Shown: piece after piece, positions 7,887 to 11,868 of the stretch
How the letters are laid out: each line of letters begins with the position of its first letter
Position numbering within the stretch: position 1 is the stretch's first letter
Assembly: GCA_019155205.2 (NCBI GenBank)
Contig: JAHNZQ020000227.1
Span: 1,151,701 to 1,163,568 of the forward strand
Direction: 5' to 3'
DNA: 11,868 nt
Origin: Gracilaria vermiculophylla
Taxonomy: Eukaryota > Rhodophyta > Florideophyceae > Gracilariales > Gracilariaceae
Translations under genes and position numbers: made by a program
The notes under the pieces: generated by a model
The model's input: the letters and a program-made list of their open reading frames with translations, nothing else
Told to the model about the DNA's origin: nothing
The model's database searches: none

Positions 7887-9475
7887 AGGACACTATCCCG
7901 TGTCTGGTTATCCAAGACGCCGACGGCAAAGAAAGATCCGATGGAGAATGTATGGAATGCTGTGAACCTGAAGGAAAATATAGTGGACTCCCTGGGGTGA
8001 TGGTTCTTGTTGAGGAGGAGAAAGAATTTCTCCCCATTACCGTAGCAGAGTTACTCATTAAACAGGGTACGGATGCGTTCTGCAAGGAGTGCCTCGCCAC
8101 GGTGGGAAGTTTGACATCATCATTCGACGTCGACCGAGACGGCGTGCTTGTACGCCGCGCCCCCCTGGATGGAGCTCTCCAAAAGGTGGTGCCGACGAAG
8201 CTACGGGCGAGAGTATTTTACCTCTCGCACTACTCTCGCCTCGACGGGCACCCCGGTGGATCTCGGGTGTATTTCACCATGCGGAGGGAGTTCTATTGGC
8301 CGAAAATGGCTAACGACGCCTTCTAAATGGTGTCGGATTGCTATTCCTGCGCCGCCGCTATGGGGAATATACGGAAACACCGGACGCCGCTCACGCTGTT
8401 CCTACCTTCAGGACCGTTGGAGTTTGTGGCCATAGCCATCTTGCGTCCTCTTCCCAATGCAGAGCGAGGGCACCGATTTATCCTCGTGATCATGGATCGC
8501 TTTTCCAAGATCACGAGTGCCATCCCCCTCCGGAGCACTGCTGCAGCAGTGATTACCGACGCCTTTCTGGAGCATTGGGTTTACTTCTACGGGATACGGT
8601 TGTACCTACTTACGGACAATGGCCCCCAGTTCGCGGCGAAACTCTTCAGCGCCGTCTCCGGAATGCTGGGGATGAAACAGTTGTTTAAAACTGCATGTTA
8701 CTTCCATAAAAACGGACAGGCAGAAAGGATCAACAAAACCATCGCCTCAAGGCTTAAGCACTACGTCGCGGACCACCAGAAGGATTGGGACGCATATGTA
8801 GGATCCCTCACGTATGCATTAAACCTACATGTACACCGCTCCACGGGGACCGCTCCTTTCAATCTGGTGCTCTCGCGCATCCCGCCAAGTGCCGTCATCG
8901 CGGCACGCGCTACGGGGCACCCGGCGGATGGACCACAGACGCAAACAGCGGCGCAAGCCAAACGCTCCATCCTAAGGCGATATGAGAATGCATTCTCCCT
9001 CGCAAAAGAGAGACTCAACGCTTCGCAGAAAAGATACAAGCAGGAATTCGACCGGAAGGTGATGGAATGCCCTCACCTGAAGGAAGGCGACGAGATATTC
9101 CTTGACAAACCCGGTGAAACATCCGACGAACTGCCGGAAGTCACGCGCAATTTAGCGCCGACCACCTCAGACCCCTGCAAAGCTATGGCCATCTATAGGG
9201 ATACTTTCGCCATTGAGGTGAACGGGCTCAGAGACATCGTCTCCCGCGATAGGATGACGAAATTCCCGACGTCCAGACTCTCAGGAATGCCCTCCGCCCC
9301 ACCTCAGGGACAACGCGTGGAGATTCTTCATCCGACCATCTCAGGCGCGACAACACCAAGGGATACTGGGAACCGTATCACCGCTCTCGGTAAACCATTA
9401 CTGGAGGCTCCCGATGCCATCCTGACATCTGAAGGTGACATACTCTACGCGGTGGACCGTATCGTCTCCCTCTGA
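7887..9475 (+). pseudogene. Gypsy pol: integrase
   Basis: Frame 2 holds the whole integrase, broken by one TAA at 8324-8326. The zinc finger has His at 8228 and 8249 (SHYSRLDGHPGG) and Cys at 8339 and 8348 (DCYSC). The stop falls between them, where many relatives have a codon just before MVSDC. The core then has LEFVAIAILRPLP, LLTDNGPQF and NGQAERINKTI. The second Asp (8615-8617) and the Glu (8723-8725) are separated by exactly 35 residues. The first catalytic Asp, expected in the family motif VAMDLLGPLP, is Ala at 8435-8437. HRSTGTAPFNLVLSR closes the core, and a C-terminal segment with SRDRMTKFP follows. The protein would insert element cDNA into the genome. Confidence 0.93.
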
Positions 9476-9810
9476 AAATCCCTGCAGGAATCCTGTGCCG
9501 CGTCCGATGGTATGGGTACACCTCGAAGGACGCCAGGGAAGAACCTCCGGAACATATCCCAGAGAACTTCCTCAGGCGACACCACGCCAATCTGGTGCGT
9601 AAACGCCTCTCCACATATGCGCTTTCGTTTAGGAAAGGAGGAAAGGGCCCCCAACCGGAGTTGTTTTTCGTCTCAGCAGTCTATCCCCTACCTGGAGTTA
9701 TATTTTTCGCCTCCAGGATGCCACTGCTCGCTTTTCGCATTCTCTCACTGCGGAACTTCGTGTCCCTGAGCACGCGGGCACGGCCAAAGTCATATTGGAA
9801 CCGCCGGTAA
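9460..9810 (+). pseudogene. Pol C-terminal chromodomain-like segment
   Basis: Integrase frame 2 ends AVDRIVSL and TGA at 9473-9475. In frame 1 the sequence continues as CRVRWYGYTSKDAREEPPEH, then IPENFLRRH. This fits the chromodomain pattern DRIL...YLVRWKGY...DDTWEP...IP: the Trp and Tyr of the WYGY motif (9508-9519), which belong to the methyl-lysine cage in HP1-type domains, are kept, but the family's later Trp in TWEP is Glu. Chromodomains at the end of integrase are the mark of chromoviruses and are thought to guide insertion to modified chromatin. A single-base loss or gain near 9466-9476 explains the break. The frame then runs on to TAA at 9808-9810, but past about 9660 it may be read-through of the 3' untranslated region. 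Confidence 0.75.
9631..9647 (+). promoter_or_regulatory. Candidate polypurine tract
   Basis: A run of 17 purines (AGGAAAGGAGGAAAGGG) lies just after the chromodomain. Polypurine tracts prime plus-strand DNA synthesis and normally abut the 3' LTR. Here no obvious LTR start (TG with a matching 5' copy) follows. It is also within an open reading frame, so the purine run could simply be codons for RKGGKG. Confidence 0.35.
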
Positions 9811-9838
9811 TGGAGCTTCTGCACCATCCGAAAAGTCT

Positions 9839-9844
9839 TTTATT
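9839..9844 (-). terminator. AATAAA polyadenylation signal for the antisense ORF
   Basis: On the minus strand AATAAA begins 17 bases after the TAG (9864-9862) that ends the antisense reading frame. This is a plausible distance for a compact retroelement or fungal or algal-type transcript. The tight coupling of stop and signal supports the view that the antisense frame was a real gene. Confidence 0.45.
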
Positions 9845-9861
9845 CACGACGGCTCTATCCC

Positions 9862-10551
9862 CTACAGGTCACCGAATCGCGTTAAATACTCCGCTTCGAG
9901 GCGCGCTTTCACTGTGAGCGCATGGCTATCGAAGAACGCTGATAGGCTTTCCTTAACGGCCGCCATCGAGGCTCGGTCTGCCCGGGCCTTGTGGAGCTCT
10001 AACACCCAAGCACGCGACTCGCGCAGAGCCTCTACAGGAGAGGCTGGAGCAGGACGGCCCATCACTCGGCACGCCTGCACCAACTCCTGGAAGGCAAGTT
10101 CCAGAGCCCCAGAAAAGACTTCGCCCGACGGTGCACCCGAAGCGGCCACCTCCGTTGACGGCGCAACAAACGCCGCGGAAGGAGCCGTGGACGGCGGACC
10201 AGCTGGGACATGAGCTTCCCGACGGGATTCCGCAGGTTCCGCAGTGGGGGTCGGCAAAGCCAGGGAAGGAGTCGGTGACACCGGAGGTGGCGACGGTGCG
10301 GGAACTGGAACGCTCCGCAGGCGAGGGTGGAGAACAGGCGCAGGGACGCTCCGCAGTCAGGGTTGCACCACCGGGGCCGAAGGTACCGAAACGGGAACAA
10401 TCTCGTCCTCTTCCATAAGAGACACTGCGGCTACCACTGTGGGTGCACCAAGCATTGCGGCGGGCCGCGGCGTTATCACCTCAGGACGTGCACCCACATC
10501 CTGGGACGGAGCCGGCAGCCGACGAGGCGTGCTAGTCGCCAGGCTCTCCAT
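9862..10551 (-). pseudogene. Antisense ORF downstream of pol, Pro/Ala-rich protein of unknown function
   Basis: A minus-strand ATG at 10551-10549 opens a frame of 230 codons with a single internal stop (TGA, 10359-10357), ending in TAG at 9864-9862. The N-terminal two thirds are rich in Pro, Ala, Val and Ser, with a small repeat (LRSVP with following PAP) around the stop. The C-terminal third is different: a helix-like, mixed-charge segment containing ALELAFQELVQACRVMG and LEAEYLTRFGDL. The TGA lies in the repeat where the sister unit has CGC for Arg. I do not recognise the family. It is convergent to pol, and its AATAAA is at 9844-9839. Some plant Ty3/gypsy lineages carry extra ORFs, sense or antisense, in this position. 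Overlapping plus-strand frames exist because the DNA is G/C-rich, but they look less protein-like. Confidence 0.5.
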
Positions 10552-11250
10552 CAAGGAGCCATAGTCAAAAATTCGGAGTCGTAGCACCTAAGGAGGGTGA
10601 TTTGACTCCACTTGCGAAGCGGCCCGCAGATATACGCCCAAACGGGGAGGGAGCCGCGTGGAGGCGCCATCGTGGAATGCTCGGACAAGACGGAAGACAG
10701 GAATCAGGCGAAATATGTAGCACCAAAGCGAGGCGTACGTTCATATCCAGTGGGAACCGACAGAGGCACACAAGAGAGGAATATGGGACTTGCACATTCA
10801 CGGAGATTGTATGAACGGACGCGATGAAGCGGGTCTTTCCAGAAGAAGAACCCTCGAAGGAATCGGAGTAATAAGTGCCTCAAGGGGGTCGCTGTCCACT
10901 CTGGACCGACGCACGCTCTGTCCACGGAAATTGCGCGCCTGCACCGGGCACGGCACGCTGGAATGCGCGGGAACTCACACCGCCGACTGGCGCGGCAGGA
11001 CCAACAGTATACGCCAAAAAGAGAAGACGCAGCCGAGTTAAAGAGGAGCAGGGCCCGCAAACACCGCAAGGGATGAAAAAGAGCCCGCGGCGATACGCTG
11101 CGCAGGAGTATGGAAGTATGAAGGAACGCCAGAAGGAGAGAATGTGTTAATCGACGGAGCTGCTCTCGCAGCATCACCGATAGGAGTCACCCCGAGGATC
11201 CAGGAATTGGAAGATGCACATCGAGGACGTGGTGCAATTTAGGAAAGAAG
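10552..11250. other. Unresolved G/C-rich segment with open frames on both strands
   Basis: On the plus strand, frame 1 is open from 10606 to a TGA at 11074-11076, with one stop at 10825-10827. The product would be very basic, including ALSTEIARLHRARHAGMRG and a Lys/Arg-rich end. On the minus strand a 157-codon frame (11177 to 10704) is unbroken but Leu/Arg/Cys-rich with no motif I know. It starts with GTG, or with an ATG one codon later. Neither resembles a known retroelement domain. The segment may be more of the gypsy element's 3' region, or another decayed gag. I cannot choose. Confidence 0.3.
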
Positions 11251-11429
11251 GTATTTAGTACATTGGCTCCTAAGGTAAAAATGGTGGTATGGCCTTGTAG
11301 CGTCGGTGTTTTCGGAATGCTAGTTTGACAATCAAAAGAGAAAGAATTAAAATGGACGGATATCGACTCTTAAAACCCACTTTTGAATGAATCAATTTCC
11401 ATTAAAATATTTTCACACATTCAACACTG

Positions 11430-11454
11430 CTAGTTTTTTGAAAGTAAAAACTAG
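11430..11454. repeat. Perfect inverted repeat, 9-bp arms
   Basis: CTAGTTTTT at 11430-11438 and AAAAACTAG at 11446-11454 are exact reverse complements around a 7-base loop. It could be a hairpin or the end of a small palindromic element. A/T-rich content raises the chance rate. Confidence 0.65.
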
Positions 11455-11494
11455 GAAACCCATTCAAATTTCCAAGTTATTTCGGACCAAAAAC

Positions 11495-11529
11495 GGAGTC
11501 TGGACTCCATGAACTCGAGTCCAGACTCC
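11495..11529. repeat. Perfect inverted repeat, 13-bp G/C-rich arms, nested palindrome
   Basis: GGAGTCTGGACTC (11495-11507) and GAGTCCAGACTCC (11517-11529) match perfectly around a 9-base loop. Each arm is itself nearly palindromic (GGAGTC, two bases, GACTCC). This could form a strong hairpin or cruciform, or be a multi-site binding element. It sits just left of the end of the minus-strand open frame, so on that strand it would lie about one base past its stop. Confidence 0.75.
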
Positions 11530-11530
11530 A

Positions 11531-11848
11531 CTAATACATACCTTCACATGTGAACGTGAGATGGAAAATCTGACCGGACCACCGGAACTGCCCCTTTAAA
11601 TAGAATAATAGGATGCTCAGATAAATACACATATAGGAAATACATACGAGTTTACAAAACACGATAGTGCTCGCAATCTCCAACTCGTTGCATAGCATGC
11701 ACCAGTCGATGAGCCAGCGCAAAACGCTCGGCATCACGTGATCCACTTCATCCCCGTGCGCCATAATAATTACGCTCCCGCATTTCGCTCCCCAACCCCT
11801 ACGCTCCCCTTTCTCCTTCCAATCTTTCACATCTCCTTCCCGCACCAT
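11531..11848 (-). CDS. Possible first exon of a minus-strand gene, unknown product
   Basis: An ATG at 11848-11846 has a good eukaryotic start context (A at -3, G at +4) and opens 105 codons. The product starts MVREGDVKDWKEKGERRGWG, then a polar segment with HGDEVDHVMPSVLRWLIDW, then a hydrophobic stretch of about 25 residues (IVFCKLVCISYMCIYLSILLF) that could be a membrane segment or translated intron. Two splice-donor-like GTATGT sites occur on the minus strand, one just before the hydrophobic stretch (after FCKL) and one close to the stop (GAAG then GTATGT). An exon ending at either is therefore possible. I do not recognise the family. It may be a chance frame. The promoter would lie beyond the window. 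Confidence 0.3.
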   Translation of the reverse strand: MVREGDVKDWKEKGERRGWGAKCGSVIIMAHGDEVDHVMPSVLRWLIDWCMLCNELEIASTIVFCKLVCISYMCIYLSILLFYLKGQFRWSGQIFHLTFTCEGMY

Positions 11849-11868
11849 GTTCCCCTGTTGCTACCCTC

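Larger units (their letters stand above)
3217..9810 (+). mobile_element. Ty3/gypsy (chromovirus-like) LTR retrotransposon body, multiply frameshifted
   Basis: The order gag, protease, reverse transcriptase, RNase H, integrase, chromodomain is that of Ty3/gypsy elements, and the chromodomain tail points to the chromovirus branch. By motif tracing, the coding frame is 1 (gag start), 3 and 2 (capsid), 1 (gag end), 3 (protease to reverse transcriptase), 2 (start of RNase H), 3 (end of RNase H), 2 (integrase) and 1 (chromodomain). Stops also break each part. Ends are given as the limits of recognisable coding sequence. LTRs were not found, so true borders are unknown. The G/C-richer composition differs from the copia remnant and from the right flank. 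Confidence 0.93.
11251..11530. other. A/T-rich non-coding stretch with two inverted repeats
   Basis: Composition changes sharply to A/T-rich near 11250. No coding frame is evident. The notable contents are the inverted repeats at 11430-11454 and 11495-11529. A weaker pair (TTTGAATG at 11382, CATTCAAA at 11461) brackets the first hairpin. Confidence 0.5.

Noticed and set aside
4439..8326. Alternative genetic code with TAA/TAG read as Gln, suggested by several stops at Gln positions in gypsy pol
   Set aside because: Other stops in the same element sit at Trp positions, and those in the copia remnant sit at Glu, Leu, Tyr and Lys-type positions. Frameshifts are also present. Ordinary decay explains all of them.
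4439..8326. Repeat-induced point mutation (C-to-T at CpA)
   Set aside because: Most transition-derived stops must fall in CpA context (CAA, CAG, TGG to TAG), so the pattern is not informative. The element remains G/C-rich and CpA is not visibly depleted. A dinucleotide ratio test would be needed.
9681..9864. Repeated 11-mer CTATCCCCTAC at 9681 and 9854
   Set aside because: Only 11 bases match and the flanks differ. It could be chance, and no terminal-repeat structure follows from it.
2660..11280. Short similarity TATTTAG...ATTGG between 2660 and 11252 as a pair of LTR starts
   Set aside because: It covers under 30 bases with a gap, and the sequences diverge completely afterwards. True LTRs of one insertion should match over hundreds of bases.
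1..11868. CRISPR array or bacterial defence or operon structure
   Set aside because: There are no regularly spaced direct repeats. The content is eukaryotic LTR retrotransposons with polyadenylation-type signals.

Overview
The window looks like a transposon-rich piece of a eukaryotic nuclear genome. It holds decayed LTR retrotransposons of two superfamilies separated by anonymous non-coding DNA. There are no operons, ribosome-binding sites, rRNA or recognisable tRNA genes. I cannot name the host. The pol sequences look like those of algae, oomycetes or fungi as much as anything else, but that is an impression, not evidence. Every retroelement gene is broken by stops and frameshifts, so none is likely to make a full protein.

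Layout, left to right. Bases 1-180 are a truncated end of a Ty3/gypsy RNase H, about 84% identical by hand count to bases 7782-7959, so two copies of one family are present. Bases 181-1105 have no convincing gene, but 439-494 holds two exact three-unit heat-shock elements, the first part of a longer six-unit array. Bases ~1106-2535 are an A/T-rich Ty1/copia pol remnant: integrase tail, linker, and reverse transcriptase with YVDD. Bases ~2536-3216 are anonymous and could include a 5' LTR or leader of the next element, though no matching second LTR is visible.

Bases 3217-9810 are a long Ty3/gypsy element on the + strand: gag (3217-5481), protease (DTGA at 5712), reverse transcriptase (YIDD at 7053), RNase H, integrase (HHCC finger plus D-x35-E) and a chromodomain-like tail at about 9466-9600, which suggests a chromovirus-type element. 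The reading frame moves several times and key catalytic Asp codons in reverse transcriptase and integrase are replaced, so the copy is dead by substitution as well as by breaks.

Downstream of pol, 9862-10551 is a Pro/Ala-rich antisense reading frame with one internal stop, followed by its own AATAAA. It is placed like the extra antisense ORFs known between pol and the 3' LTR of some plant Ty3/gypsy elements. Bases 10552-11250 are G/C-rich and unresolved. Bases 11251-11868 are A/T-rich, carry two perfect inverted repeats, and may hold a first exon on the minus strand starting at 11848. The most interesting leads are the heat-shock-element cluster, the antisense ORF, and the unexplained 10.6-11.9 kb segment.
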